Below are positions 29,848-41,746 of a DNA stretch of 51,025 nt, in pieces. A program made the translations under genes and the position numbers. How positions within the stretch are numbered: the first letter of the stretch is position 1; every line of letters starts with the position of its first letter. Below the pieces are notes generated by a model, which was given only the letters and a program-made list of their open reading frames with translations, ran no database searches and was not told the origin of the DNA. The DNA comes from Mycobacterium helveticum (lineage in GTDB: Bacteria; Actinomycetota; Actinomycetes; Mycobacteriales; Mycobacteriaceae). The stretch spans positions 1-51,025 of the forward strand of contig NZ_VMQU01000022.1 in NCBI RefSeq assembly GCF_007714205.1, given 5' to 3'.

Positions 29848-30051
29848 GTGAGGAAGCCGGTGCAGAAGTCGAACAAGACGCGCGAACAACTGCTGGGGGA
29901 GTTGCGCAGCGCCTACGAGCAGGGGGCCAGCATCCGCAATCTGGCGGCCACCGTCGGCAGATCCTACGGATCGGTGCACGGCATGCTGCGCGAGTCCGGT
30001 ACCACGATGCGCGGCCGCGGCGGCCCCAACCACACGGCGAGGTCCCGCTGA
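29848..30051 (+). CDS. Small helix-turn-helix protein (Rv1473A-like)
   Basis: A 67-residue basic protein. It starts at GTG 29848 after GGGGAGAGGG and reads MRKPVQKSNKTREQLLGELR. Residues ~15-55 form an HTH: LLGELRSAYEQGASIRNLA, the turn ATVGRSYG, and the recognition helix SVHGMLRESG. It looks like a stand-alone HTH of the resolvase/helix-turn-helix-13 kind. It is conserved in mycobacteria as Rv1473A to my memory. Targets unknown; it could act on its neighbours. Confidence 0.75.
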   Translation: MRKPVQKSNKTREQLLGELRSAYEQGASIRNLAATVGRSYGSVHGMLRESGTTMRGRGGPNHTARSR

Positions 30052-30060
30052 GCCGCCGAG

Positions 30061-30108
30061 CGTGAATTCCGCGGCGCGGCAGTCGCATGTCGCGTCGCAC
30101 GATTCACG
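30061..30108. terminator. Palindrome between the HTH gene and acnR-like gene
   Basis: CGTGAAT (30061-30067) and ATTCACG (30102-30108) are perfect inverted arms, with further GC-rich self-complementarity inside. It lies between convergent stops at 30051 and 30121, so a bidirectional terminator is likely. The CGTGAAT edge is also present at the start of the ctaB-qor intergenic palindrome, suggesting a repeat family. Confidence 0.55.
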
Positions 30109-30120
30109 GTCGGCCGGCTG

Positions 30121-30696
30121 CTAGGGCCCGCTGCCGTTGCGGCGCATCGATTTCTCCACCAGATCCAGCACCGCGCCCAGCCGCCGCGGTTCCTCCCCGG
30201 ATGCCAGCCGGGCCACCAGGCCGTCCAGGACGAGCTCCAGGTAGCACTGCAACACATCGGCCGGTACGTCGTCGCGCACCCGGTGCGCCTCCTTCTGGCG
30301 GCGCAGGCGTTCGGTCGTCGCCGCGGCCAGTTCCGCGGACCGTTCCGCCCACCCGCGACTGAAGGCGGGGTCGTTGCGCAGCTTGCGCGCGATCTCCAGC
30401 CGGGTGGCCAGCCAGTCGAACTGTTCGGGCGCGGCGAGCATGTCGCGCATCACCTGGACGAGGCCCTCGCGGGAGGCCACGTCGGCCATCCGTTCGGCGT
30501 CCTCGTGTGCGAGCGCGAAGAACAGCGCGTCCTTGTCCCGGAAGTGGTGGAAGATCGCGCCGCGCGACATCCCGATCGCCTGTTCCAGCCGGCGGACGGT
30601 GGCCTTGTCGTAGCCGTACTCGGCGAAGCAACGACGGGCGCCGTCCAGGATCTGGCGGCGGCGGGCCGCCAGATGGTCCTGGCTGACTTTGGGCAC
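30121..30696 (-). CDS. acnR: TetR-family repressor, AcnR-like
   Basis: A 191-residue TetR-family regulator. The N-terminal HTH spans about residues 10-55 (RRRQILDGARRCFAEYGYDKATVRRLEQAIGMSRG split over two helices, then AIFHHFRDKDALF). It lies 68 nt downstream of acn on the same strand, the arrangement of AcnR in Corynebacterium glutamicum, where it represses aconitase. An AcnR-type operator stands upstream of acn in this window. The start is a GTG at 30696. The C-terminal ligand domain (about 60-185) is typical; in Corynebacterium it senses citrate. Confidence 0.85.
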   Translation of the reverse strand: MPKVSQDHLAARRRQILDGARRCFAEYGYDKATVRRLEQAIGMSRGAIFHHFRDKDALFFALAHEDAERMADVASREGLVQVMRDMLAAPEQFDWLATRLEIARKLRNDPAFSRGWAERSAELAAATTERLRRQKEAHRVRDDVPADVLQCYLELVLDGLVARLASGEEPRRLGAVLDLVEKSMRRNGSGP

Positions 30697-30764
30697 AGGT
30701 GGTGGGGGCTAGGTCCGCGGGTGGCGACCCGCTGCGCCCGGCCGCGCCGCGCTTGCGATCGCCA

Positions 30765-33581
<2,817 letters not shown>

Positions 33582-33640
33582 ATCAACTCCCGGGGATTGA
33601 GTTCTTGCGCCGACGGGCCGCGCCGGCGGAGCCACTTTAA

Positions 33641-33656
33641 CAGTACGTTTGTCCTG
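33641..33656 (-). promoter_or_regulatory. AcnR-type operator upstream of acn
   Basis: On the acn strand the site reads CAGGACAAACGTACTG. It fits the CAGNACnnncGTACTG operator known for AcnR of Corynebacterium glutamicum at every defined position. It is 60 nt upstream of the acn start, where it could cover the promoter. The adjacent acnR-like gene supplies the likely repressor. Confidence 0.75.
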
Positions 33657-33815
33657 CATTGCGGCTGCACGGGTACCACCCCAGTCTTGTCGCGCGGGGT
33701 GCGGGATCAAACCCCCTTCGCCGCGTGCAGCCCCCGGATCCCGCCGGCGGCCACGCTAGAGTGACCGCCGTGGCCCAGTGCCACGCGAGCGTGACGGCGC
33801 GACAGGAGCGACACG

Positions 33816-34370
33816 ATGACTTTCTTCTGGCAACCTCTCCTGCCGACTTACATCCCGCAGGACGTCGACATGACCGTGGTCAAAGCCCAGGTGGCGGCCG
33901 ACGGGGTCAGCGCACCGCCGGCGGCGGTCCCGGGACTGCGCGATGTGGTCAACCAGGCGCACGCCGAAGGCATCAACCTCAAGATCGTGCTGCTCGACCA
34001 CAATCCGCCCAACGACACGCCCCTGCGCGACATCTCCACCGTGGTCGGCGCCGACTACCCCGACGCCACGGTCCTCACGCTCAGCCCGAGCTATGTCGGC
34101 AGCTACAGCACCCAGTTCCCGCGCGTGACGCTCGAGGCCGGCGAAGACCACTCCAAGACCGGCAACCCGGTGGTCTCGGCGCAGAACTTTCTGCACACCC
34201 TGGACACGCCCGAGTTTCCCTGGACCGGGCTGACGATATTCCTGCTGATCGGGGTGCTCGCGGCGGCCGTCGGGACCCGTTTCCTGCAGTTGCGTGCCAG
34301 GCGTGCGGCAACATCGGCCGGCGCGCCCGACGTTCCGGCGACCCGGCCGGAAAAGGTGTCTGACCAATAG
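33816..34370 (+). CDS. Rv1476-like membrane protein
   Basis: A 184-residue protein with one clear membrane span near residues 138-156 (LTIFLLIGVLAAAVGTRF). The N-terminal ~135 residues form a soluble alpha/beta domain (IPQDVDMTVVKAQVAADGVS through LTLSPSYVGSYSTQFPR) likely exposed outside. A short basic tail is cytosolic. It is conserved next to ripA in mycobacteria, and the M. tuberculosis homologue is Rv1476. Function is not established. The ATG at 33816 has ACAGGAG 12 nt upstream. Confidence 0.8.
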   Translation: MTFFWQPLLPTYIPQDVDMTVVKAQVAADGVSAPPAAVPGLRDVVNQAHAEGINLKIVLLDHNPPNDTPLRDISTVVGADYPDATVLTLSPSYVGSYSTQFPRVTLEAGEDHSKTGNPVVSAQNFLHTLDTPEFPWTGLTIFLLIGVLAAAVGTRFLQLRARRAATSAGAPDVPATRPEKVSDQ

Positions 34371-34499
34371 CTTTCGGCGCGGCGCCCACCGGGCGCGCTC
34401 CCCGCGACTCCACCCGGCAAATACTGCAGATCACCATTCGGTCACATTAAACGCACGTCCAGAATGCAGTTTGTGACCACCGTTTCCGCTGCGTCATAT

Positions 34500-34550
34500 G
34501 TGACGTACGGTGCAAATGATGCTCGTGTTATCTATGGCGCCTTACGTCAC
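34500..34550. promoter_or_regulatory. Widely spaced inverted repeat upstream of ripA
   Basis: GTGACGTA (34500-34507) and TACGTCAC (34543-34550) are perfect 8-bp arms 35 bp apart, ending 45 nt before the ripA start. The region is less GC-rich than its surroundings. ripA is known to be under MtrA and Crp control in M. tuberculosis, but this site matches neither consensus exactly. It could be a looping operator pair or chance. Confidence 0.35.
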
Positions 34551-34595
34551 GACCTGCGCCGTCCATCCGCGTCAGACGTAGGAGACCTGAGTCGA

Positions 34596-36041
34596 ATGAG
34601 AGGCACCCTGCGTGGCTTTTCTGTAAGACCGGCCGCAAAGCTGATACGGCCGGTCATCCCCTCGGTCCTGGGCTCGATCGTGAGCGCGGCGCTGCTGGTG
34701 GGCACCACCGGGCCGGCGCACGCCGATCCCGTGGCCGACAAGCTGGCCGCCGCGATCGCCAACGTCGCCAAGGCCAACCAGCGCCTGGAGGACCTCAACG
34801 CGGAAATCCGGACCGAACTCGAAAGCGTCAACAAGGCGATGGTCGACGTCGAGACCGCGCGGGACAGCGCCGCCACGGCCGAACACGACGTCGAGACCAG
34901 CCGGGGGGCCGTCAAGGACGCCGACGCGGCGATCGCCGCGGCGCAGCACCGCTTCGACCGCTTCGCCGCGGCGATGTACATGAACGGGCCGTCGGGCAGC
35001 TACCTGACCGCGACCAGCCCCGAAGACATCCTCGACACGCAGGCCACCGCCCAGGCGCTGACCGCCAGCTCGCAGTCGGCGATGGACAAGCTGCAGCGCG
35101 CCCGCACCGAGCAGGTGAACAAGGAGTCGGCGGCGCGGCTTGCCAAGCAGAGGGCCGACAAGGCCGCCGCCGACGCCAAGGCCAGCCAGGACGCCGCGGT
35201 GGCGGCGCTGGTGGACTCCAAGGACAAGTTCGTCCGGCAACGCGAGGAGGTCAGCCGTCTGGCCGCCGAGCGCGACGAGGCCCAGGCCACGCTCGAGGCC
35301 GCCAGGCGTGAGGCCGCGCACAAATGGTCGACGGGCAGCGGCGGGTCCGCCACCCCGCCGTCGGGGGACCGGTGGGGATCCGGCGACTCCGCCGCACCGT
35401 CGGCCGGCGGCCGCAAGTGGGACGGCGGCTGGGACCCGACGCTGCCCATGGTGCCCAGCGCCAACGTGCCCGGGGACCCGGTCGCGGTGATCAATCAGGT
35501 GCTGGGCTACTCGGCCACCTCGACGCAGGTCACCGCCAGCATGGGGCGAAACTTCCTGCAACAGTTGGGCATCCTCAAGCCGGATGACACCGGCATCACC
35601 AACAGCGCTCGCGGGGGCCGGATTCCGCGGGTCTACGGCCGGCAGGCCTCCGAGTACGTGATCCGGCGCGGCATATCGCAGATCGGGGTCCCCTACTCCT
35701 GGGGCGGCGGCAACGCGGCCGGGCCCAGCAAGGGCATCGACTCGGGAGCCGGCACCGTCGGCTTCGACTGTTCGGGCCTGGTGCTGTATTCGTTCGCCGG
35801 GGTGGGCATCAAGCTGCCGCACTACTCGGGTGCGCAGTACAAGCTGGGCCGCCAGATCCCGTCGGCGCAGATGCGCCGCGGCGACGTCATCTTCTACGGA
35901 CCGGGCGGCAGCCAGCACGTGACGCTCTACCTCGGCAACGGCCAGATGCTCGAGGCCCCCGACGTCGGCCTGAAGGTGCGTGTCGCGCCCGTGCGTACCA
36001 GCGGCATGACGCCCTACGTGGTCCGCTACATCGAGTACTGA
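34596..36041 (+). CDS. ripA: Peptidoglycan endopeptidase RipA
   Basis: A 481-residue secreted NlpC/P60 endopeptidase that cuts peptidoglycan stems during daughter-cell separation. A signal peptide ends at AHA (about residue 43). A long coiled coil (about 45-240) acts as the autoinhibitory and Rpf-binding region. A Ser/Gly-rich linker follows, then the catalytic domain (about 345-481) with C392 in GFDCSGLV, H441 in SQHVTLYLG and E453 in QMLEAP. The ATG at 34596 was chosen because it gives the signal peptide directly and has GGAG 12 nt upstream. It is co-oriented with ripB, 10 nt away. Confidence 0.93.
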   Translation: MRGTLRGFSVRPAAKLIRPVIPSVLGSIVSAALLVGTTGPAHADPVADKLAAAIANVAKANQRLEDLNAEIRTELESVNKAMVDVETARDSAATAEHDVETSRGAVKDADAAIAAAQHRFDRFAAAMYMNGPSGSYLTATSPEDILDTQATAQALTASSQSAMDKLQRARTEQVNKESAARLAKQRADKAAADAKASQDAAVAALVDSKDKFVRQREEVSRLAAERDEAQATLEAARREAAHKWSTGSGGSATPPSGDRWGSGDSAAPSAGGRKWDGGWDPTLPMVPSANVPGDPVAVINQVLGYSATSTQVTASMGRNFLQQLGILKPDDTGITNSARGGRIPRVYGRQASEYVIRRGISQIGVPYSWGGGNAAGPSKGIDSGAGTVGFDCSGLVLYSFAGVGIKLPHYSGAQYKLGRQIPSAQMRRGDVIFYGPGGSQHVTLYLGNGQMLEAPDVGLKVRVAPVRTSGMTPYVVRYIEY

Positions 36042-36051
36042 GCGAGGAGCC

Positions 36052-36786
36052 ATGCGCCGCAAGCACTTTCGCCTCATCAATCTCGCCTTCAGCGCCGCCC
36101 TGGTGACCGGGCTGACGTGGTCGTCGCTGGTGTCCGGGGCGAGTCCGGCCGCCGCGGACCCCGGCCCGTGGGACCCGACGCTGCCGGCAATGGTCAGCGC
36201 GGGCGCACCGGGGGACCCGCTGGCGGTCGCCAACGCGTCGCTGCAGGCGACCGCCCAGGCCACCCAGACCACCTTCGATCTGGGCAGGCAGTTCCTGGGC
36301 GGGCTCGGCATCAACCTCCCCGGCGGGGAGGCCCCCGCCGCCGCCACCAGCAATCCCGGCGGCAAGATCCCGCGCGTCTACGGGCGCCAGGCCATCGAGT
36401 ACGTGATCAAGCGGGGCGGCTCGCAGATGGGTGTGCCCTATTCCTGGGGCGGGGGTTCGCTGCAGGGCCCCAGCAAGGGCGTCGGCGACGGCGCCAACAT
36501 CACCGGCTTCGACTGCTCCGGGTTGATGCGGTACGCCTTCGCCGGGGTCGGTGTGCTGATCCCGCGGTTCTCCGGGGACCAGTACAACGCGGGCCGCCAC
36601 ATCCCGCCCGACCAGGCCCGGCGCGGCGACCTGATCTTCTACGGCCCCGGCGGCGGCCAGCACGTGACGATGTATCTGGGCAACGGCCAGATGCTCGAGG
36701 CGTCCGGAAGCGCCGGCAAGGTGACCGTCAGCCCGGTGCGCAAGGCCGGCATGACGCCGTTCCTGACTAGGATTATCGAGTACTGA
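36052..36786 (+). CDS. ripB: Peptidoglycan endopeptidase RipB
   Basis: A 244-residue secreted NlpC/P60 enzyme lacking the coiled coil of RipA, so it is expected to be less autoinhibited. The signal peptide ends near AAA (residue 35). The catalytic domain is near-identical in layout to RipA, with C155 in GFDCSGLM, H204 in GQHVTMYLG and E216 in QMLEAS. The ATG at 36052 has GAGGAG 4-9 nt upstream. Duplication of the RipA catalytic domain is obvious from shared stretches such as KIPRVYGRQA/RIPRVYGRQA and the common IEY C-terminus. Confidence 0.93.
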   Translation: MRRKHFRLINLAFSAALVTGLTWSSLVSGASPAAADPGPWDPTLPAMVSAGAPGDPLAVANASLQATAQATQTTFDLGRQFLGGLGINLPGGEAPAAATSNPGGKIPRVYGRQAIEYVIKRGGSQMGVPYSWGGGSLQGPSKGVGDGANITGFDCSGLMRYAFAGVGVLIPRFSGDQYNAGRHIPPDQARRGDLIFYGPGGGQHVTMYLGNGQMLEASGSAGKVTVSPVRKAGMTPFLTRIIEY

Positions 36787-36926
36787 GCCAGGCGCGGTCG
36801 CCCGGGCGGGAGCCGCGGCGTCGACGGAATCCGGCGGGCCTGGAATAGTTGGACGCGGGCACGTGGCTGCCCCACGATTTCGGTCGTGCCGGCGGATGTG
36901 TCCGATTGAGCTGTGGAGGATTGCTA

Positions 36927-38060
36927 ATGACATCAGCAGGCGGGCCGCCCCCGGGCGCCAGCGGTTACTCGGGCCCGGGCGCGCACGCCGTCCCGCCGGC
37001 CCCCGACGGGCCGTCCGCGGGCGGTGACGGGCTGGCCGCCGAGGTCCACACGCTGGAGCGGGCGATCTTCGAGGTCAAGCGGATCATCGTCGGCCAGGAC
37101 CAGCTGGTGGAGCGCATGCTCGTCGGTTTGCTGTCCAAGGGTCACGTGCTGCTCGAGGGTGTCCCCGGCGTGGCCAAGACGCTGGCCGTGGAGACGTTCG
37201 CGAAGGTGGTCGGCGGCACGTTCGCGCGTATCCAGTTCACCCCCGACCTGGTTCCCACCGACATCATCGGCACCCGGATCTACCGGCAGGGCAAGGAGGA
37301 GTTCGACACCGAGCTCGGCCCGGTGGTGGTCAACTTCCTGCTCGCCGACGAGATCAACCGGGCCCCGGCGAAGGTGCAGTCGGCGCTGCTGGAGGTCATG
37401 CAGGAACGCCAGGTGTCCATCGGTGGCAAGAGGTTCCCGCTGCCCAACCCGTTCCTGGTGATGGCGACGCAGAACCCGATCGAGCACGAGGGTGTCTACC
37501 CGCTGCCCGAGGCGCAGCGGGACCGCTTCCTGTTCAAGATCAACGTCGGCTACCCGACGCCGGAAGAGGAACGCGAGATCATCTACCGGATGGGCGTCAA
37601 GCCGCCGCAGCCCAAGCAGATCATGAACCCGGGCGACCTGCTGCGGCTGCAGGACATCGCGGCCAACAACTTCGTCCACCATGCGCTGGTCGACTACGTG
37701 GTGCGCGTGGTCACCGCCACGCGTCATCCCGAGCAGCTCGGCATGAACGACGTCAAGGCGTGGATCTCGTTCGGCGCGTCCCCGCGTGCCTCGCTGGGCA
37801 TCATCGCGGCGTCGCGCTCGCTGGCGCTGGTGCGCGGTCGCGATTACGTGATCCCGCAGGACATCGTCGAGGTGATCCCGGACGTGCTGCGCCACCGGCT
37901 GGTGCTGACCTACGACGCGCTGGCTGACGAGATCAGCCCCGAGGTCGTCATCAACCGGGTGTTGCAGACGGTTGCCCTGCCGCAGGTGAATGCCGTTCCG
38001 CAGCAAGGCCAATCGGTGCCCCCGGTGATGCAGGCCGCGGGCGCGGCCAGCGGTCGGTGA
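36927..38060 (+). CDS. moxR1: MoxR-family AAA+ ATPase
   Basis: A 377-residue MoxR AAA+ ATPase, a chaperone-like factor that works with VWA proteins. Walker A is GVPGVAKT (near 78-85), Walker B with sensor is FLLADEINRAPAK, and MATQNPIEHEGVYPLPEAQRDRF is the classic MoxR signature. The N-terminal 35 residues are Gly/Pro-rich and disordered. An AGGA 8 nt upstream fixes ATG 36927. It overlaps the DUF58 gene (GTGA, 38057-38060), giving the standard moxR-DUF58-VWA unit; its client may be membrane or envelope proteins. Confidence 0.93.
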   Translation: MTSAGGPPPGASGYSGPGAHAVPPAPDGPSAGGDGLAAEVHTLERAIFEVKRIIVGQDQLVERMLVGLLSKGHVLLEGVPGVAKTLAVETFAKVVGGTFARIQFTPDLVPTDIIGTRIYRQGKEEFDTELGPVVVNFLLADEINRAPAKVQSALLEVMQERQVSIGGKRFPLPNPFLVMATQNPIEHEGVYPLPEAQRDRFLFKINVGYPTPEEEREIIYRMGVKPPQPKQIMNPGDLLRLQDIAANNFVHHALVDYVVRVVTATRHPEQLGMNDVKAWISFGASPRASLGIIAASRSLALVRGRDYVIPQDIVEVIPDVLRHRLVLTYDALADEISPEVVINRVLQTVALPQVNAVPQQGQSVPPVMQAAGAASGR

Positions 38061-39022
38061 CCGACACCGACCCCGCCGCGGTACCCGCGGCTCCTCGCCA
38101 TCCACCGTCGATGCAGCGCGGGCAGATCAACGACCCGAAGCTGTCGGCGGCGCTGCGCACCCTGGAGCTCACCGTGCGCCGCAAGCTGGACGGCGTGCTG
38201 CACGGCAATCACCTCGGGCTGATCCCGGGTCCGGGCAGCGAGCCGGGGGAGTCCCGCGAATACCAGCCCGGTGACGACGTCCGCCGGATGGACTGGGCGG
38301 TCACCGCGCGCACCACGCACCCCCACGTCCGGCAGATGATCGCCGATCGGGAGCTGGAGACCTGGCTGGTGGTCGACCTGTCGGCCAGCCTGGACTTCGG
38401 CACCGTGGGATGCGAGAAGCGCGACCTGGCGGTGGCGGCGGCGGCCGCGATCACCTACCTCAACAGCGGGGGCGGCAACCGGCTCGGCGCGCTGATCACC
38501 AACGGCGAGAGGATGATCCGGGTGCCCGCGCGGTCGGGGCGCCAGCATGAGCAGACGCTGTTGCGCACCATCGCCACCACGCCGCGGGCGCCGGTCGGGG
38601 TGCGCGGGGATCTGGCCACGGCCATCGACGCGCTGCGCCGCCCGGAACGCCGCCGCGGCATGGCGGTCATCATCAGCGACTTCCTGGGGCCGATCAACTG
38701 GATGCGCCCGCTCCGGGCGATCTCGGCCCGCCACGAGGTGCTGGCCATCGAGGTGCTCGACCCGCGCGACGTCGAACTGCCCGACGTGGGCGACGTCGTG
38801 CTGCAGGACGCCGAATCCGGAGTGACCCGCGAGTTCACCATCGACGCCCAGCTGCGCGACGACTTCGCCAGGGCGGCCGCCGCGCACCGCGCCGAGGTGG
38901 CCCGCACGATCCGCAGCTGCGGGGCCCCGGTGCTGACGTTGCGCACCGACCGCGACTGGATCGCCGACATCGTCCGCTTCGTCGAGTCCCGCCGGCGCGG
39001 GGCACTGGCGGGGCGGCAGTGA
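38057..39022 (+). CDS. DUF58 domain protein (Rv1480-like)
   Basis: A 321-residue soluble protein of the DUF58 family, a degenerate VWA-like fold found with MoxR. The signature [24 protein letters not shown] stretch (here [15 protein letters not shown]) lies near residue 70, followed by [12 protein letters not shown]. The last of these resembles a MIDAS but reads DLSAS, so metal binding is possible. It overlaps moxR1 and the VWA gene by 4 nt each. Precise function unknown. In Mycobacterium it is conserved as Rv1480. Confidence 0.88.
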   Translation: MTDTDPAAVPAAPRHPPSMQRGQINDPKLSAALRTLELTVRRKLDGVLHGNHLGLIPGPGSEPGESREYQPGDDVRRMDWAVTARTTHPHVRQMIADRELETWLVVDLSASLDFGTVGCEKRDLAVAAAAAITYLNSGGGNRLGALITNGERMIRVPARSGRQHEQTLLRTIATTPRAPVGVRGDLATAIDALRRPERRRGMAVIISDFLGPINWMRPLRAISARHEVLAIEVLDPRDVELPDVGDVVLQDAESGVTREFTIDAQLRDDFARAAAAHRAEVARTIRSCGAPVLTLRTDRDWIADIVRFVESRRRGALAGRQ

Positions 39023-40026
39023 CCTTGCCGTTCTTCGGCGCGATGTCGCTGTCCGGCTTCGCGCATGCGTGGTTCTTTCTTTTCTTCGTGGTGGTCGTCG
39101 GGCTGGCCGCGCTGTACGTGGTGATGCAGGTGGCCCGGCAGCGGCGGATGCTGCGCTTCGCCAACATGGAGCTGCTGGAGAGCGTCGCTCCCAAGCGGGC
39201 CTCTCGCTGGCGGCACGTGCCGGCGATCCTGCTGGTGGTGTCGCTGGCGGTGCTCACGGTCGCGATGGCAGGCCCCACGCGCGACGTCCGGATCTCGCGC
39301 AACCGCGCGGTGGTGATGCTGGTGATCGACGTGTCGCAGTCGATGCGCGCCACCGACGTCCAGCCCAACCGGATGGCCGCCGCGCAGGATGCCGCCAAGC
39401 AGTTCGCCGACGAGCTGACCCCGGGCATCAACCTCGGGCTGATCTCCTACGCGGGCACGGCGTCGGTGCTGGTGTCGCCGACCACCAACCGGGATGCGAC
39501 CAAGAACGCGCTGGGCAAGCTGCAGTTCGCCGACCGGACCGCCACGGGCGAGGCCATTTTCACCGCCCTGCAGGCGATCGCGACGGTCGGCGCGGTGATC
39601 GGCGGCGGCGACACCCCGCCGCCGGCGCGCATCGTGCTGTTCTCCGACGGCAAGGAGACGATGCCGACCAACCCGGACAACCCCAAGGGGGCGTTCACCG
39701 CCGCGCGCGCCGCCAAGGACCAGGGGGTGCCGATCTCGACGATCTCGTTCGGCACGCCGTACGGCTTCGTCGAGATCAACGACCAGCGCCAGCCGGTGCC
39801 GGTCGATGACTCCACCATGAAAAGGGTCGCCGAACTTTCCGGCGGGAATTGGTATAACGCGTCCAGCCTTTCGGAGCTCAAAGCGATCTACGCGACGCTG
39901 CAGCAGCAGATCGGCTACGAGACCATCAAGGGCGATGCCAGCGTGGGTTGGTTGCGGCTGGGTGCGCTGGTGCTGACGCTGGCGGCGCTGGCCGCGCTGC
40001 TGATCAACCGCCGCCTGCCGGGCTGA
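39019..40026 (+). CDS. VWA domain membrane protein (Rv1481-like)
   Basis: A 335-residue protein of the BatA-like class. Two N-terminal membrane spans (about 15-36 and 67-84) precede a von Willebrand A domain with an intact MIDAS D104-x-S106-x-S108 ([10 protein letters not shown]), and one more span lies near 312-330. It is thus anchored with the VWA domain between spans. The GTG start at 39019 overlaps the DUF58 stop. With MoxR it probably forms a metal-dependent assembly machine. In M. tuberculosis this gene is followed by Rv1482c and fabG1; here the rhodopsin block follows. Confidence 0.9.
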   Translation: MTLPFFGAMSLSGFAHAWFFLFFVVVVGLAALYVVMQVARQRRMLRFANMELLESVAPKRASRWRHVPAILLVVSLAVLTVAMAGPTRDVRISRNRAVVMLVIDVSQSMRATDVQPNRMAAAQDAAKQFADELTPGINLGLISYAGTASVLVSPTTNRDATKNALGKLQFADRTATGEAIFTALQAIATVGAVIGGGDTPPPARIVLFSDGKETMPTNPDNPKGAFTAARAAKDQGVPISTISFGTPYGFVEINDQRQPVPVDDSTMKRVAELSGGNWYNASSLSELKAIYATLQQQIGYETIKGDASVGWLRLGALVLTLAALAALLINRRLPG

Positions 40027-40071
40027 CGCTTCTGGGATTGTCGCGTCGCTTCTCGGCTTTTCGCTGGGCGC

Positions 40072-40103
40072 GCCAGGCGGCGAGCCGTCGCCGACCGCCT
40101 GGC
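40072..40103. terminator. Hairpin between VWA gene and qcrB-like gene
   Basis: GCCAGGCGG (40072-40080) and CCGCCTGGC (40095-40103) are perfect 9-bp arms. The second arm touches the stop codon of the convergent qcrB-like gene. It probably terminates transcripts from both sides. There is no T run. Confidence 0.65.
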
Positions 40104-41746
40104 TAGCCGCCCCGGTGCTGCCCGTTGGCTTCGGCGCCGTTCTGGCGTCCGCGCAGCGCCGTCAGGGCACGCTGTTCACCGGCGTGGGCCGCGTCGCGCA
40201 GTGCCGCCGCTTCGGCCGGCGGATCGGCGAACAGGAGACTGCCCGAGCCCGGTCGTCCGCCCAGGCCGAGTTTGTTCAGGCGCTTGGGCACCGGGGCGCC
40301 CTGATACGGCAGTGGGATGGGGTGGCCGTGGTCGTCGACCGGGCCCAGCGGCTGGTGCACTTCGATGTAAGCGCCGTGGGGCAGGCGTTTGATGATGCCG
40401 GTTTCGATGCCGTGCTCGAGCACCGCGCGGTCGCTGCGCTGCAGACTGACGCACCAGCGATAGGTGACGAAGTAGACGATCGGCGGCAGCACCACCATCC
40501 CGATGCGCCCCAGCCACGTCATCGCGTTCAAGGAGATGTTGAACTTGTAGGCGATGATGTCGTTGAACGACGAGAACGTGAGCACGATGTAGAACGCGAT
40601 CGCCATCGCTCCGATCGACGTACGCACCGGGACGTCACGCGGGCGCTGCAGCAGGTTGTGGTGCGCGTGGTCGCCGCTGAACCGCTTCTCCAGGAACGGA
40701 TACGCGATGAGGACGGCGAAGATGACACCCATCAGCACCGCGACGGCCACGGCGGCCGGGATCGTGTGGTGCCAGAAGTAGAACTCCCACGCCGGCCACA
40801 GCCGGACCAGCCCGTCGGTCCACATCAGGTAGAAGTCCGGCTGCGAGCCCGCGGAAACCTGAGACGGCTTGTAGGGACCCAGATTCCAGATCGGGTTGAT
40901 CTGCAACACGCCACCCATGAGGCCGAGCACGCCGACGATCGCCGCGAAGAAGGCGCCGGACTTGACGGCGAACACCGGCATCACCCGCACGCCGACCACG
41001 TTGTGCTCGCTGCGTCCGGGCCCGGGGAACTGGGTGTGCTTCTGGAACCACACCAACGCCAGATGCAGCCCGATCAGTGCCAGCATGATGCCCGGGAAGA
41101 TCAGGATGTGGATCGCATACAGGCGCGGGATCAGGACGTCGCCGGGGAAATCCCCACCGAACAACGCCCAGTGCAGCCAGGTGCCGATCACGGGGATCCC
41201 CAAGGTGATCGAGGAAAGCGCCGCCCGCAGGCCGGTGCCCGAGAGCAGGTCGTCGGGCAGCGAGTAGCCGAAGAAGCCCTCGAACATGGCCAGAATCAGC
41301 AGCAGCGACCCGATCACCCAGTTGGCCTCGCGGGGCCGGCGGAACGCGCCGGTGAAAAAGATCCGGGCCAGGTGCACCATGATCGCGGCGGCGAACATCA
41401 GTGCGGCCCAGTGGTGGACCTGCCGCATGAACAGCCCGCCCCGCACCTCGAAGGAGATGTCGAGGGTCGACGCGTACGCCTTCGACATCTCGATGCCGCG
41501 CAGCGGCTGGTAGACGCCGCGGTAGGTGACCTCCGTCATCGACGGGTCGAAGAACAACGCCAGGTACACGCCGGTGAGCAGCAGCACGACGAAGCTGTAG
41601 AGCGCGATCTCGCCGAGCAGGAACGACCAGTGCGTCGGGAACACCTTGTTCAGCTGGCGACGCACCGCCGCGGCGGGGTGGTAGCGGGTATCGATCGCCT
41701 CGGCCTGACGCGCGAGCGTGGTGGGAGTATCGAGGCTGGAACTCAT
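40103..41746 (-). CDS. Second QcrB-like cytochrome b, in the rhodopsin operon
   Basis: A 547-residue cytochrome b of the actinobacterial bc1 complex, full length for QcrB. The haem ligands are visible as H111 and H125 ([10 protein letters not shown]...MVHLARIF) and H213 and H228 (YAIHILIF...IGLHLALVW). The quinol-site stretch reads [12 protein letters not shown], with T310 where the Q203-binding Thr of M. tuberculosis QcrB would lie. The actinobacterial C-terminal extension is intact. No qcrA or qcrC is adjacent, so it must share partners encoded elsewhere or act alone. The ATG overlaps the blh stop (ATGA, 41743-41746), showing coupling to blh. In other mycobacteria qcrB lies in qcrCAB, so this is probably a paralogue. 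Confidence 0.88.
   Translation of the reverse strand: MSSSLDTPTTLARQAEAIDTRYHPAAAVRRQLNKVFPTHWSFLLGEIALYSFVVLLLTGVYLALFFDPSMTEVTYRGVYQPLRGIEMSKAYASTLDISFEVRGGLFMRQVHHWAALMFAAAIMVHLARIFFTGAFRRPREANWVIGSLLLILAMFEGFFGYSLPDDLLSGTGLRAALSSITLGIPVIGTWLHWALFGGDFPGDVLIPRLYAIHILIFPGIMLALIGLHLALVWFQKHTQFPGPGRSEHNVVGVRVMPVFAVKSGAFFAAIVGVLGLMGGVLQINPIWNLGPYKPSQVSAGSQPDFYLMWTDGLVRLWPAWEFYFWHHTIPAAVAVAVLMGVIFAVLIAYPFLEKRFSGDHAHHNLLQRPRDVPVRTSIGAMAIAFYIVLTFSSFNDIIAYKFNISLNAMTWLGRIGMVVLPPIVYFVTYRWCVSLQRSDRAVLEHGIETGIIKRLPHGAYIEVHQPLGPVDDHGHPIPLPYQGAPVPKRLNKLGLGGRPGSGSLLFADPPAEAAALRDAAHAGEQRALTALRGRQNGAEANGQHRGG

Noticed and set aside
40103..41746. qcrB-like gene as the housekeeping qcrB
   Set aside because: It lacks qcrC and qcrA beside it and sits at the fabG1 locus, so a paralogue is more likely, though the rest of the genome is needed to be sure.
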